From assembly GCF_051860505.1 (NCBI RefSeq), contig NZ_JBHYDX010000001.1, forward strand, positions 248,001 through 312,000: a stretch of DNA of 64,000 nucleotides, given 5' to 3'. Made by a program: the position numbers and the translations under genes. The notes beneath the pieces were generated by a model, which did no database searches, had not been told where the DNA came from, and saw only the letters and a list, made by a program, of their open reading frames with translations. The stretch is from Pannonibacter sp051860505. Its GTDB lineage: Bacteria > Pseudomonadota > Alphaproteobacteria > Rhizobiales > Stappiaceae. Below, piece by piece: positions 26,977-35,482 of the stretch. Numbering within the stretch: position 1 is the first letter of the stretch; each line of letters begins with the position of its first letter.

Positions 26977-27047
26977 GGGTGTGGGTTTGGCGGCCTGCCT
27001 GCGTTAATCAATAGGGCAGGAGACGAACTGACCGGACCGCGCCCGCC

Positions 27048-27395
27048 ATGAGCCGCCTGCTGACCCTGACGCCCCGCTACGCCGGGATCTATCTGACCGC
27101 GATCAATCTGATTCTCGTCGGCTGGCTCGTCGGGCTCGATCCGCGCGCGGTGAACGACGTCGCCCGCTCCGTCGTCCCGGCGGTGGTCGGGCAGGAGACG
27201 CTCCAGCTCTCCACTTCGCGACTGGTCCCGTTCAGCGAGCTGTGCCCGCCCTGCACCCGCCTCCTGCGCGATGTGATCGCCTTTGACCGGCAGATCACCG
27301 CCGATGCAGAGGCCTACATGACCAGCCTGCTGTCCACTGCGCAGGCCGACACAGCGCTTGCAGACCCGGCACAGGCCGAGGCGTTGGTTCAGTAA
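27048..27395 (+). CDS. Small membrane-anchored protein, unknown
   Basis: A 115-residue protein with one hydrophobic helix (about residues 12-30), then a soluble part with CPPC at about 66-69 (ELCPPCTRLL). The CxxC could bind metal or be redox active. The AGGAGA is about 25 nt from the ATG, too far to be convincing. It follows a group of CtrA-like boxes and its 3' end overlaps pobA on the opposite strand by 7 nt. No family recognised. Confidence 0.5.
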   Translation: MSRLLTLTPRYAGIYLTAINLILVGWLVGLDPRAVNDVARSVVPAVVGQETLQLSTSRLVPFSELCPPCTRLLRDVIAFDRQITADAEAYMTSLLSTAQADTALADPAQAEALVQ

Positions 27396-28558
27396 GGCAA
27401 TCCGGCATAATTCTCCGCAAGGCTCGTCTGCGCCGCCTGCGACCCAGCGAGATAGTCCATCTCCGCCTGCTGCATCCGCTGATCGAAGGCGCCTTCCTCC
27501 GGAAACCGGTGCAACAGCCGCGTCATCCACCAGGAGAACCGCTCCGCCTTCCAGATCCGCGCCAGCGCCCGCGCCGAATAGGCATCGATCCCGGCCCTCG
27601 ATTTCTCACGATAGAACTCGATCAGGCCTTCGGAGAGATAGTGGATGTCGGAGGCAGCCAGATTGAGCCCCTTCGCCCCCGTTGGCGGCACGATATGGCC
27701 TGCGTCCCCGGCCAGGAACAGCCGTCCGAAGCGCAGCGGCTCGGCGACGAAGCTGCGCAAGGGAGCAATGCTCTTCTCGATCGACGGTCCCGTCGTCATC
27801 CGCGCGGCCGCCTCCTCGCCCAGCCGGCGCTTGAGCTCGTCCCAGATCGCGTCATCAGGCCAGGCCTCCAGCGGCGTGTCGAGCGGCACCTGAATGTAAT
27901 AGCGCGACAGGGCGTGCGAGCGCATCGAGGCCAGCGCGAAGCCGCGCGGGTGGTTGGCATAGATCAGCTCGTGGTCCACCGGCGGCACATGCGCCAGGAT
28001 GCCGAGCCAGCCGAAGGGATAGACCTTCTCATACTCGGTGATCGCCCCCTTGGGCACGCTCGCCCGCGCCACGCCATGATAGCCGTCGCAGCCGCAAATG
28101 AAGTCGCAGGCGATCTCCTGCGTCACCCCGTCCTGCACATAGCTCACCCGTGGCTGGTCGCCGTCGAAGTCGAGCGGCGTCACCGCCTCGGCCTCGTAGA
28201 TCACCGGGGCATTCCGCGCGGCATGCGCCTGCATCAGGTCCCGCGTCACCTCGGTCTGGCCATAGACCATGACGGAACGCCCAGTCAGCCGCTTCAGGTC
28301 GATCCGCAAGGCTGTCTCGCCCACGGCAAGGCGGAAGCCGTCATGCGGCAACCCGATCTCGTGCATGCGCCGGCCCAGTCCGGCGCGCTCCAGCATGTCC
28401 ACCATGCCCTGTTCCAGCACGCCGGCACGGATGCGCGACAGCACGTAGTCGGCGCTCTTGCGCTCCAGCACCACGCAATCGATGCCGCTCAGATGCAAAA
28501 GCTGCGACAGCAGCAGGCCCGACGGCCCGGCTCCAATGATGACGACCTGCGTGCGCAC
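27389..28558 (-). CDS. pobA: 4-hydroxybenzoate 3-monooxygenase
   Basis: A 389-residue FAD flavoprotein that hydroxylates 4-hydroxybenzoate to protocatechuate with NAD(P)H and O2. FAD motifs are GAGPSGLLL at 9-17, the internal CDFICGCDGYHGVAR and GDAGHIVPPTGAKGLNLAASD near residues 285-305. The YYIQVPLD and HPRGFALASMRSHALSRYY segments are specific for PobA. It starts with GTG; GGAGGAG sits 5 nt upstream. It supplies substrate to the pca operon 1.3 kb away on the same strand, but is separated from it by repeats and a DUF559 gene. Confidence 0.96.
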   Translation of the reverse strand: MRTQVVIIGAGPSGLLLSQLLHLSGIDCVVLERKSADYVLSRIRAGVLEQGMVDMLERAGLGRRMHEIGLPHDGFRLAVGETALRIDLKRLTGRSVMVYGQTEVTRDLMQAHAARNAPVIYEAEAVTPLDFDGDQPRVSYVQDGVTQEIACDFICGCDGYHGVARASVPKGAITEYEKVYPFGWLGILAHVPPVDHELIYANHPRGFALASMRSHALSRYYIQVPLDTPLEAWPDDAIWDELKRRLGEEAAARMTTGPSIEKSIAPLRSFVAEPLRFGRLFLAGDAGHIVPPTGAKGLNLAASDIHYLSEGLIEFYREKSRAGIDAYSARALARIWKAERFSWWMTRLLHRFPEEGAFDQRMQQAEMDYLAGSQAAQTSLAENYAGLPY

Positions 28559-28936
28559 GGGGATCTCCTCCAGAGATACCGGCTGCCCCTCCGCCGCCGG
28601 TGAGGGACACTTTCGCCCATGCGCTTTGCCGGCTGAATGGACGATCCGGGCATTCGCTTGGACAATTTCGCCAGCCCTGCCCCGCTCGGCTTCTGACTCA
28701 TTTCCTGAAGCGCCTGACTCAGTTTCGCAACCACCGGACTCACCACATCAGCTCGCAAAAGCCGCTGCGGAAACAGGGTCTTGTCCAATGAAACGGAATC
28801 GGATTGTGACCCGGCTGACTCAATCTGCGAGGCGGCTCAAGTGGATCAGATGACGGGGGTGACCGGATCCGGCAGACTGGATCCCGTCGTGTCAAATGGC
28901 CGGTCGCAAGGGAAGGGGAGCCGGAAGAGCCGGATC
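28559..28936. other. Intergenic region upstream of pobA
   Basis: About 380 bp between the divergent pobA and DUF559 genes. A forward reading frame (from 28781) is open into the DUF559 gene, but its first 52 residues show no family resemblance. It must contain the pobA promoter; I cannot point to a specific operator. Confidence 0.4.
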
Positions 28937-29296
28937 ATGGATAGGACCCGCAAGCGGGCCAGGGACCTGCGCCGCGACCAGACCTTTCAGGAACGCGCGC
29001 TGTGGCCGCATCTTCGCGGTTTGAAGGCGCACGGCCTTCATGTCCGTCGCCAGGCACCCATCGGCCCCTACATCGCCGACTTCGCCCTCTTGTCCCATCG
29101 CCTCGTCATCGAGATCGACGGCGACAGCCACGGCGCTCCTGGTCAGTCCCGCCACGACGCCACCCGCGACCAGTGGCTCACGTCCCAGGGCTTCACGGTC
29201 TGGCGTTTCTCTGCCCGCGACGTCGAACACAATCTGGAAGGCGTCGTCGAAACCATCCTTCTGCGCCTTGGACTGTTTGGCGCGGAGAATGATTGA
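28937..29296 (+). CDS. DUF559 (Vsr-like endonuclease fold) protein
   Basis: A 119-residue DUF559 protein. It opens with the family's basic start (RKRARDLRRDQTFQERALWPHLR), then GPYIADFALL and LVIEIDGDSHG, matching the PD-(D/E)xK-type core of very-short-patch-repair endonucleases (Asp, then Glu and Asp as candidate metal ligands). A C-terminal WRFSARDVEHNLEGV follows. Biological role of the family is not established. GGAAGAG precedes this ATG. It stands alone, immediately before two tandem GC-rich palindromic elements. Confidence 0.85.
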   Translation: MDRTRKRARDLRRDQTFQERALWPHLRGLKAHGLHVRRQAPIGPYIADFALLSHRLVIEIDGDSHGAPGQSRHDATRDQWLTSQGFTVWRFSARDVEHNLEGVVETILLRLGLFGAEND

Positions 29297-29322
29297 CGTT
29301 TGAACCCTCTGGACCCCGCCGA

Positions 29323-29489
29323 GCCCCCCACCCCCAACCCCTCCCCACCGGGGGGAGGGGGGCTGAAGCGCCGAGGCTGGATCGCCCACGAAATCGAGTT
29401 CAGCACTCTGGTGTCAGCGATCCTGGTCCCATGGCACAACCTCTCCGCGCCCCTCCCCCTCGTGGGGAGGGGTGAGGGGTGGGGGGAGC
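29323..29489. repeat. GC-rich palindromic element, copy 4
   Basis: Left arm 29323-29362, right arm 29449-29489, standard CCCCACCCC/CTCCCC type. The spacer contains GCTGAAGCGCCGAGGCTGG, also found in the next copy, so copies 4 and 5 look like a tandem duplication of a unit of about 250 bp that has since diverged. Confidence 0.88.
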
Positions 29490-29571
29490 CCCACGCTCAG
29501 GCTTAAATGGGACTACGCAGCACGCTAGGCCAAGAGAACTTTCGATCACCGCACCCCTCCGCCCCGCCGAG

Positions 29572-29778
29572 TTCCCCACCCCCGACCCCTCCCCACCAGG
29601 GGGAGGGGGGCTGAAGCGCCGAGGCTGGATCACCCACGAAATCGAAACCAGAGTTCTGGTTTCGCCAGTTCGCGCCCCCATTGGCACGACCTCTCCGCCC
29701 CCCTCCCCCTCGTGGGGGCCGAAGGCGGGGCGAGGCCCGTGGCTCGACCCCGGCAGGGGTGAGGGGTGGGGGGAGCCC
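29572..29778. repeat. GC-rich palindromic element, copy 5, one long arm
   Basis: Left arm 29572-29610 is standard; the right arm (about 29697-29778) has the internal extension seen in copy 2. Together with copy 4 and a short G-rich/C-rich stretch near 29825-29850, this fills the 546-bp gap between the DUF559 gene and pcaB. No gene seen in the gap. Confidence 0.85.
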
Positions 29779-29842
29779 CACGCTCCGGCCTTCATTGCCT
29801 TTGGTTTTGTTCCAGACGGAGTATGGGGTGGGGGGATACCCC

Positions 29843-31165
29843 TTACCCCCGCCGCAATTCCCCCAGCGCCCGGTCAATCAGCGCATCGGCCGCGCCCATA
29901 TGCCGGGCGGGGTCCGTGAGGCTGTCCCAGTCAACCGGGGCGAACGTCTTCGCACGGAGGACGTCGATGAGGTGCTGGCCGGAGGCAAGCGCCTCGGCGC
30001 AGGCGGTCTTGACGAGGGCTTGCGCCGCGCTGCGCGGCATGTGGTCGGCGAGGGCGAAGCTGGCGGCCTCGGCCAGCATCAGGCCTTGGGCAGCCTCGAA
30101 GGTCGCGCGCATGGCCGTTTTGTTGACGCGTAAGTCTGCAACAAGCTCAGCCGCCGTGGCAAGGGCGGCACCTGTCTGCAGAAGCATCGCGGGCAGGTGC
30201 AGCTGTTCGATCAGCCAGGCCGCGCCGCTGCGCTCCTGTTCGGCAAGGGCAGCCTGATTGAGCACGCCGGCGAGGCCCCCGGTGCTGCGGGCGAGCGCGA
30301 TCAGCACTTCGGCCGCCACCGGATTGGCCTTGTTCGGCATGGTCGAGGAGCCGCCCGCCCCGGCAAGGCTGACCTCGCCGATCTCGTTCTGGGCGAGCAG
30401 CACCACATCTTGGCCCATCTTGCCGAGACTGCCGGTGATGAGCGCCAGCAGGCTGCCGAGTTCCAGCATCGTGTCGCGCGCCGTGTGCCAGGGCAGGGCC
30501 AGGGTCGTCAGCTTCAGCCGGGCGGCAAGCCGTGCCTCGACGTCGAGCCCTTTGTGTCCAAGCGCCGCCAGATTGCCCGAGGCCCCGCCGAGCGAGACGG
30601 CGAGAAGCCGGGGGCGAATTTCGTCCAGCCGGTCAAGATGCCGCATCAGCGGCAGCATCCAGCCGGCGACCTTGAGGCCGAAGCTCGTTGGCGTTGCCTG
30701 CTGCATCCGCGTGCGCGCGGCGATGGGCGTTGCCCGGTGCGTCTCCGCCAGCGCACCGAGGGCAAGGGCGAGAGCCTTGAGGCGGACCTCAAACAAATCG
30801 AGGATCCGGGCGAGGCGCAGCACCAGCGCCGTGTCGACGATGTCCTGGCTGGTCGCGCCCCAATGGACGTAGCCGGCATCTTCCGCTGGCACTGCCTTAC
30901 GCAGGGCGGCAACGAGGGCGGGAACGGGGACGCCGTCGCGCCCCATGCCTGCCCTGAGAGCCTCAAGGTCCGGCGTCAGCAGCCGGGCGGCATCCGCGAT
31001 CCGCGCCGCCGCCGCCGCCGGGATCAGGCCGCAGTCAGCCTCCGCCAGCGCCAGTGCCGCTTCCACCTCCAGAAGGGCCGCGACCTCGGCCGGCGCCCCG
31101 AGCAGGGCTTCGGTCTCGGGATCGCGGATCAGTCCGGCGAGGAGGCAATCGCGGCTTGAGGACAT
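29843..31165 (-). CDS. pcaB: 3-carboxy-cis,cis-muconate cycloisomerase
   Basis: A 440-residue member of the fumarase/aspartase superfamily that lactonises carboxymuconate made by PcaHG. The superfamily signature GSSTMPNKANP is near residue 275, with HWGATSQDIVDTA at about 104-116 and HRATPIAARTRMQQA about 160-174, as in PcaB. It is the last gene of the pca operon, 3 nt after pcaF. Confidence 0.95.
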   Translation of the reverse strand: MSSSRDCLLAGLIRDPETEALLGAPAEVAALLEVEAALALAEADCGLIPAAAAARIADAARLLTPDLEALRAGMGRDGVPVPALVAALRKAVPAEDAGYVHWGATSQDIVDTALVLRLARILDLFEVRLKALALALGALAETHRATPIAARTRMQQATPTSFGLKVAGWMLPLMRHLDRLDEIRPRLLAVSLGGASGNLAALGHKGLDVEARLAARLKLTTLALPWHTARDTMLELGSLLALITGSLGKMGQDVVLLAQNEIGEVSLAGAGGSSTMPNKANPVAAEVLIALARSTGGLAGVLNQAALAEQERSGAAWLIEQLHLPAMLLQTGAALATAAELVADLRVNKTAMRATFEAAQGLMLAEAASFALADHMPRSAAQALVKTACAEALASGQHLIDVLRAKTFAPVDWDSLTDPARHMGAADALIDRALGELRRG

Positions 31166-31168
31166 GGC

Positions 31169-32374
31169 TCAGACCGCCTCGATGGCGATGGCGATGCCCT
31201 GTCCGACGCCGATGCACATGGTGGCCAGCGCCAGCTTGCCGCCGCGCTGCTTCAGCTCCAGCGCCGCCGTGCCGGTGATGCGGGCGCCCGATGCGCCGAG
31301 CGGATGGCCGAGGGCGATGGCGCCGCCATTCGGGTTCACCTGCGGTGCATCGTCGTCAAGGCCGAGATCGCGCAGCACGGCAAGGCCCTGCGAGGCGAAG
31401 GCTTCGTTCAGCTCGATCACGTCGAAGCTGGCCGGCGACAGGCCGAGCCGGGCGCAGAGCTTGCGCGTTGCCGGGGCCGGGCCGATGCCCATGATGCGCG
31501 GCGGCACGCCGGCGGTGGCACCGCCAAGCACGCGGGCAATCGGCGTCAGGCCGTATTTCTCCACCGCCTCGCGCGAGGCAAGGATCAGCGCCGCCGAGCC
31601 GTCGTTGACGCCGGACGCATTGCCGGCCGTTACCGAGCCACCGTCGCGGAAGGGCGCCTTCAGCTTGGCAAGGCCGTCCAGCGTGGTGTCGGCGCGCGGG
31701 TGCTCGTCCTTGTCGATCAGGATCGGATCGCCCTTGCGCTGGCTGATCGAGACGGGGACGATTTCCCTGGCCAGCCGGCCGTTCTCCTGGGCGGCGACGG
31801 CCTTCTGCTGGCTCCGAAGCGCAAAGGCGTCCTGGTCGGCGCGGGAAATGTTGAACTCGGTGGCGACGTTCTCGGCCGTCTCGGGCATCGAGTCGATGCC
31901 ATACTGCCTCTTCATCAGGGGGTTGACGAAGCGCCAGCCAATCGTGGTGTCGTGGATCTCGGCATTGCGCGAGAAGGCGGTGTCGGCCTTCGGCATGACG
32001 AAGGGCGCGCGCGACATGCTTTCCACGCCGCCGGCGATCATGATCTCGGCCTCGCCGCACTTGATGGCGCGGGCCGCCGTGATCACCGCATCCATGCCGG
32101 AGCCGCAGAGCCGGTTCATGGTGGTGCCCGGCACGGTGTCGGGCAGGCCGGCGAGCAGGGCGGCCATGCGGGCGACGTTGCGGTTGTCCTCGCCCGCCTG
32201 GTTGGCGCAGCCGTAGATCACCTCGTCGAGTGCAGCCCAGTCCACATCCGGATTGCGCGCCATCAGCGCGGCAATCGGCACGGCCGCCAGATCGTCGGCG
32301 CGCACGCCGGACAGGCTGCCGCCAAACCGGCCGATCGGGCTGCGCACATAGTCGCAGATGAAGACGTCACGCAT
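31169..32374 (-). CDS. pcaF: 3-oxoadipyl-CoA thiolase
   Basis: A 401-residue thiolase that splits 3-oxoadipyl-CoA into succinyl-CoA and acetyl-CoA, the last step of the pathway. Nucleophilic Cys is in NRLCGSGMDAV (about residue 91), the catalytic His in GHPLGASGAR, and the second Cys in MCIGVGQG near the C-terminus. Start: ATG at 32374 with GGAGGAGG upstream; it overlaps the end of pcaJ by 8 nt, so translation is probably coupled. The in-operon position separates it from general acetyl-CoA acetyltransferases. Confidence 0.94.
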   Translation of the reverse strand: MRDVFICDYVRSPIGRFGGSLSGVRADDLAAVPIAALMARNPDVDWAALDEVIYGCANQAGEDNRNVARMAALLAGLPDTVPGTTMNRLCGSGMDAVITAARAIKCGEAEIMIAGGVESMSRAPFVMPKADTAFSRNAEIHDTTIGWRFVNPLMKRQYGIDSMPETAENVATEFNISRADQDAFALRSQQKAVAAQENGRLAREIVPVSISQRKGDPILIDKDEHPRADTTLDGLAKLKAPFRDGGSVTAGNASGVNDGSAALILASREAVEKYGLTPIARVLGGATAGVPPRIMGIGPAPATRKLCARLGLSPASFDVIELNEAFASQGLAVLRDLGLDDDAPQVNPNGGAIALGHPLGASGARITGTAALELKQRGGKLALATMCIGVGQGIAIAIEAV

Positions 32375-33146
32375 CAGAACCTCCTCCATGGGCAGCCTTG
32401 GTGCGCGCATGCAGGTCGCGCAGCACCTCAAGCTCCTCTTGCGTCGGGGCAGGGGTCTCGCCCACCTCCGCCGCGAATCTGGCTTTCCAGCCGACCGTAT
32501 CCGCGACCATCTCGCGGGTCACGCCCGGATGAAGCGAGGTGACGGTGAATTCTTTCGTTTCGGCGTCCGGTTGCCAGATGGCCAAATCGGTGATGAGCCG
32601 GGTCGGGCCCTTGGTCGTGACACCATGGTCGGCCCGGTCGGTGCCGCCCTTGCCGTGGCCGAGCGAGGTGACGAAGTCGAGCTTTTCGACGAAGCCCCGG
32701 CTCGACTGCTTCATGGTGATGAAGATCTCGCGGCAGGAGATCGCGATCTCCGGCGCTCCGCCGCCACCCGGCAGCCGCACCTTCGGCGTCTCGTAGCTGC
32801 CGACGACGGTGGTGTTGAGGTTGCCGAAGCGGTCGATCTGCGCTCCGCCGAGGAAGCCGATGGTGATCCGCCCGCCCTGCAGCCAGTAGCGGAACATCTC
32901 CGGCACCGATACGGTGCACAGCGCGGTCTCGCAAAGTTCGCCGTCGCCGATGGACAGGGGCAGCACGTTCGGCGCGGTGCCGATGGTGCCGCTTTCGTAG
33001 ATGAGGGTGATGTCCGGCGCATGGGTCAGCCGGGCGAGGTTGCAGGCGGCCGAGGGCGCACCGATGCCGACGAAGCAGACATCGTCGTTGGTCAGCGCAC
33101 GGGCCGCAGCGATGGTCATCATTTCGGTCGGGGTAAAACTGGTCAT
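32367..33146 (-). CDS. pcaJ: 3-oxoadipate CoA-transferase subunit B
   Basis: A 259-residue beta subunit that carries the catalytic Glu, most likely in IYESGTIG. The GGAQIDRFGNLNTTVVG and GLGH-like KLDFVTSLGHGKGG segments fit the glutaconate-CoA-transferase branch used by rhizobial PcaIJ. Start at the ATG 1 nt after the pcaI stop. With PcaI it activates 3-oxoadipate using succinyl-CoA. Confidence 0.93.
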   Translation of the reverse strand: MTSFTPTEMMTIAAARALTNDDVCFVGIGAPSAACNLARLTHAPDITLIYESGTIGTAPNVLPLSIGDGELCETALCTVSVPEMFRYWLQGGRITIGFLGGAQIDRFGNLNTTVVGSYETPKVRLPGGGGAPEIAISCREIFITMKQSSRGFVEKLDFVTSLGHGKGGTDRADHGVTTKGPTRLITDLAIWQPDAETKEFTVTSLHPGVTREMVADTVGWKARFAAEVGETPAPTQEELEVLRDLHARTKAAHGGGSDA

Positions 33147-33147
33147 C

Positions 33148-34011
33148 TCACGCGGCTCCCGTGGTCTTGAGCGGCGCGACCCGGCCGGCGAACACGTCAG
33201 GGCTGACATTGGTCACGTTTTGGGTCATCCAGGACAGGAAAGTGTCGCGGTCTGACGCGATCTTGTCCCACTCGATATAGGCGGCGTTATCGCGCGGATA
33301 GACGCCCTGCACATAGGACGGATGCGCCCCGCCAGGCACCTTCACCACCGAGGAGACGGTCCAGGACGGCAGGATGCAGGCATTGGGGCTGGGGCTTGCG
33401 AGGTCCTCGACGATCTCCTCGACGGTCACGATGGCGCGCCTTGCCGCCAGCACAGCCTCCTTCTGCACCCCGACAATCCCCTCCAAGAGCACGTTGCCTT
33501 TGCGGTCGGCCCGCTGGGCGTGGATCACGGTCACGTCCGGGCGGAGCGCCGGAACGGCGGCCAGTTCCTCGCCAGTGAAGGGACACTTGATGAAGCGGAT
33601 GTTGGGGTTAACCCGCGTCAGCTCCGCGCCGCGATAGCCACGGAAGATGGCGCAGGGCAGGCCCGACGCGCCCGCCTCATAGGCATTGGCCATGGCCGCG
33701 TGGCTGTGCTCCTCGATCTCGATCGGATGCGGCCAGCCGTTTTCCACCGCATCGCGCAAACGGCGCAGGAGGCCGACGCCCGGGTTGCCGGCAAAGGAGA
33801 AGATCAGCTTCTTCACGCAGCCCATGCCGATCAGCTGGTCGTAGATCATGTCCGGCGTCATCCGAATCACGGTCAGATCCTTGCGCCCCTGACGGATCAC
33901 CTCATGCGCGGCCGCATGTGGAATGAGATGGGTAAAGCCTTCAAATGCAACGGAATTTCCGTCCTGGATGTTCTCCGCAACGGCATCGTGCAGGGACTGG
34001 ATTTTCGCCAT
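33148..34011 (-). CDS. pcaI: 3-oxoadipate CoA-transferase subunit A
   Basis: A 287-residue alpha subunit. GNSVAFEGFTHLIPHAAAHE near the N-terminus, LIFSFAGNPGVG and the CoA-transferase fold are clear. I start at MAKIQSLHDAV; five codons upstream there is another in-frame start. Followed by pcaJ with a 1-nt gap. Separated from pcaG upstream by 86 bp containing a strong hairpin. Confidence 0.93.
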   Translation of the reverse strand: MAKIQSLHDAVAENIQDGNSVAFEGFTHLIPHAAAHEVIRQGRKDLTVIRMTPDMIYDQLIGMGCVKKLIFSFAGNPGVGLLRRLRDAVENGWPHPIEIEEHSHAAMANAYEAGASGLPCAIFRGYRGAELTRVNPNIRFIKCPFTGEELAAVPALRPDVTVIHAQRADRKGNVLLEGIVGVQKEAVLAARRAIVTVEEIVEDLASPSPNACILPSWTVSSVVKVPGGAHPSYVQGVYPRDNAAYIEWDKIASDRDTFLSWMTQNVTNVSPDVFAGRVAPLKTTGAA

Positions 34012-34058
34012 GGCTGGTCGCTTCAACTCGTCAGCTTGAGTGGATTGGATTGGGGATC

Positions 34059-34087
34059 GGGACCGGACCGGTGGGCGGTCCGGTCCC
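34059..34087 (-). other. Hairpin inside the pca operon
   Basis: Perfect 11-bp stem GGGACCGGACC/GGTCCGGTCCC, 7-nt loop, in the only long gap of the operon (pcaG to pcaI). No T run on the coding strand. Likely an RNA-processing or stability element that sets different levels for pcaDCHG and pcaIJFB. Confidence 0.6.
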
Positions 34088-34097
34088 GGCAGGGCGG

Positions 34098-34724
34098 TCA
34101 GATGTCGAAGAAGACAGTTTCCCGATCGCCCTGCAGATGGATGTCGAAGCGGTAGACAATTCCGTCCGGCGTCTCCTGCCGCTCCGCGATCAGCGTCTTG
34201 CGGCGGACCTCCTGCTCGATCAGCCGGAGAACCGGGTCAGACGCGTTGGCGGCTTCTTCGTCGGAGAAGTAAAGCCTTGTGTTCAAACCGATATTGATGC
34301 CGCGCGCGACAATCCAGAGGCTGATGTGCGGCGCCTGCGGCCGGCCGTCGCGCCAGGGCACCGAGCCCGGCTTGATGCTGTCGAAGACGAAGACGCCGGT
34401 GTCAAAATCCGAGCAGGAGCGGCCCCAGCCGCGAAAATCCGGGTCGAGCGCCTTGGTCTGGGTGTCGTCCGGATGGTTGAACCGGCCCTCGCTGTTGGCC
34501 TGCCAGCTCTCGACCAGCACGTCGCGCACCGGCGTGCCCGTGCCATCCAGCACGCGGCCCTCGATGCGGAGGCGGGTGCCTCTTGTCTGAGGGCCTGCAA
34601 CCACATGTGAGAAGTTCTTCTCGAAGATGTCGAAGCCGGCGGCCGCCGGTGCGAGGCCGATATGGACGTAAGGGCCGGCCGTCTGGCTGGTCGTCTCGGA
34701 GAGGTAGTTGAGCGGCTGCACCAT
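34098..34724 (-). CDS. pcaG: Protocatechuate 3,4-dioxygenase alpha subunit
   Basis: A 208-residue alpha subunit of the iron(III) intradiol dioxygenase. SQTAGPYVHIGL, VRDVLVESWQANSEGRF, GWGRSCSDFDTGVF and PHISLWIVARG are standard. As in other alpha subunits the iron ligands are not conserved; catalysis is by the PcaH partner. It starts 2 nt after pcaH ends. Confidence 0.95.
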   Translation of the reverse strand: MVQPLNYLSETTSQTAGPYVHIGLAPAAAGFDIFEKNFSHVVAGPQTRGTRLRIEGRVLDGTGTPVRDVLVESWQANSEGRFNHPDDTQTKALDPDFRGWGRSCSDFDTGVFVFDSIKPGSVPWRDGRPQAPHISLWIVARGINIGLNTRLYFSDEEAANASDPVLRLIEQEVRRKTLIAERQETPDGIVYRFDIHLQGDRETVFFDI

Positions 34725-34726
34725 GG

Positions 34727-35482
34727 TCAGTTTCCTTCCAGCCGGTTCTCGAACAGGGTGGACCGCCGCCCGCGCAGGACGATGTCGAACTTGTAGGCGC
34801 GGCAGTCGAGCGGCACGGTGGCACGCAGGTCCAGTGGTGCGATCAGGCGCTTGATCGCCTCGGGGTCCGGGATCGTCTTGACGATCGGGCAGACGTCGAT
34901 GAGCGGATCGCCCTCGAAATACATCTGTGTGATCAGGCGCTGGGTGAAGGAGCGGCCGAAGATCGAGAAGTGGATATGCGCCGGGCGCCAGCTGTTGACA
35001 TAGTTGCGCCAGGGATAGGGGCCCGGCTTGATGGTGCGGAAGTAATAGTAGCCGTTCTCGTCCGTCAGGCAGCGGCCGCAGCCGCCGAAATTCGGGTCGA
35101 TCGGCGCGAGATAGGTATCCTTCTTATGCCGGTAGCGGCCGCCGGCATTGGCCTGCCAGAACTCGACCAGCGTGTGCGGCACCCCGCGCCCGTTCTCGTC
35201 CAGCACCCGCCCATGCACGATGATGCGCTCGCCGATGGGCTCGCCGGTCTTGGCGTAATTGAGGATCAGGTCATTGTCGAGCGGCCCGAGGTCATCGGCG
35301 GTGAACACCGGGCCGGTGATCTCGCCGATGCCCTGTTCCAGCGACAAGAGCGCCTTCTGCGGCGAGCGCGTGACCGACGTCTTGTAGATCGGAGTAAAGG
35401 CCGGCGGATGAACGGTCAAGTCGCGCTGGTAATAGTCGCCCTCGCGAGGCCCCGAGGGGCGGTTGGTGCCGAAGCTGCTCAC
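34727..35482 (-). CDS. pcaH: Protocatechuate 3,4-dioxygenase beta subunit
   Basis: A 251-residue catalytic subunit. The iron ligands are Tyr117 (GGRYRHKK), Tyr156 (GPYPWRN), His169 and His171 (PAHIHFS); their spacing (39, 13, 2) is exactly that of the Pseudomonas enzyme. It cleaves protocatechuate to 3-carboxy-cis,cis-muconate. It begins with GTG, overlapping the pcaC stop as GTGA, so it is probably translationally coupled to pcaC. Confidence 0.97.
   Translation of the reverse strand: MSSFGTNRPSGPREGDYYQRDLTVHPPAFTPIYKTSVTRSPQKALLSLEQGIGEITGPVFTADDLGPLDNDLILNYAKTGEPIGERIIVHGRVLDENGRGVPHTLVEFWQANAGGRYRHKKDTYLAPIDPNFGGCGRCLTDENGYYYFRTIKPGPYPWRNYVNSWRPAHIHFSIFGRSFTQRLITQMYFEGDPLIDVCPIVKTIPDPEAIKRLIAPLDLRATVPLDCRAYKFDIVLRGRRSTLFENRLEGN

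Noticed and set aside
26023..28558. AraC gene and pobA as a divergent regulator-target pair
   Set aside because: pobA is transcribed toward the AraC gene with another gene between, so there is no shared promoter; proximity alone is weak evidence.
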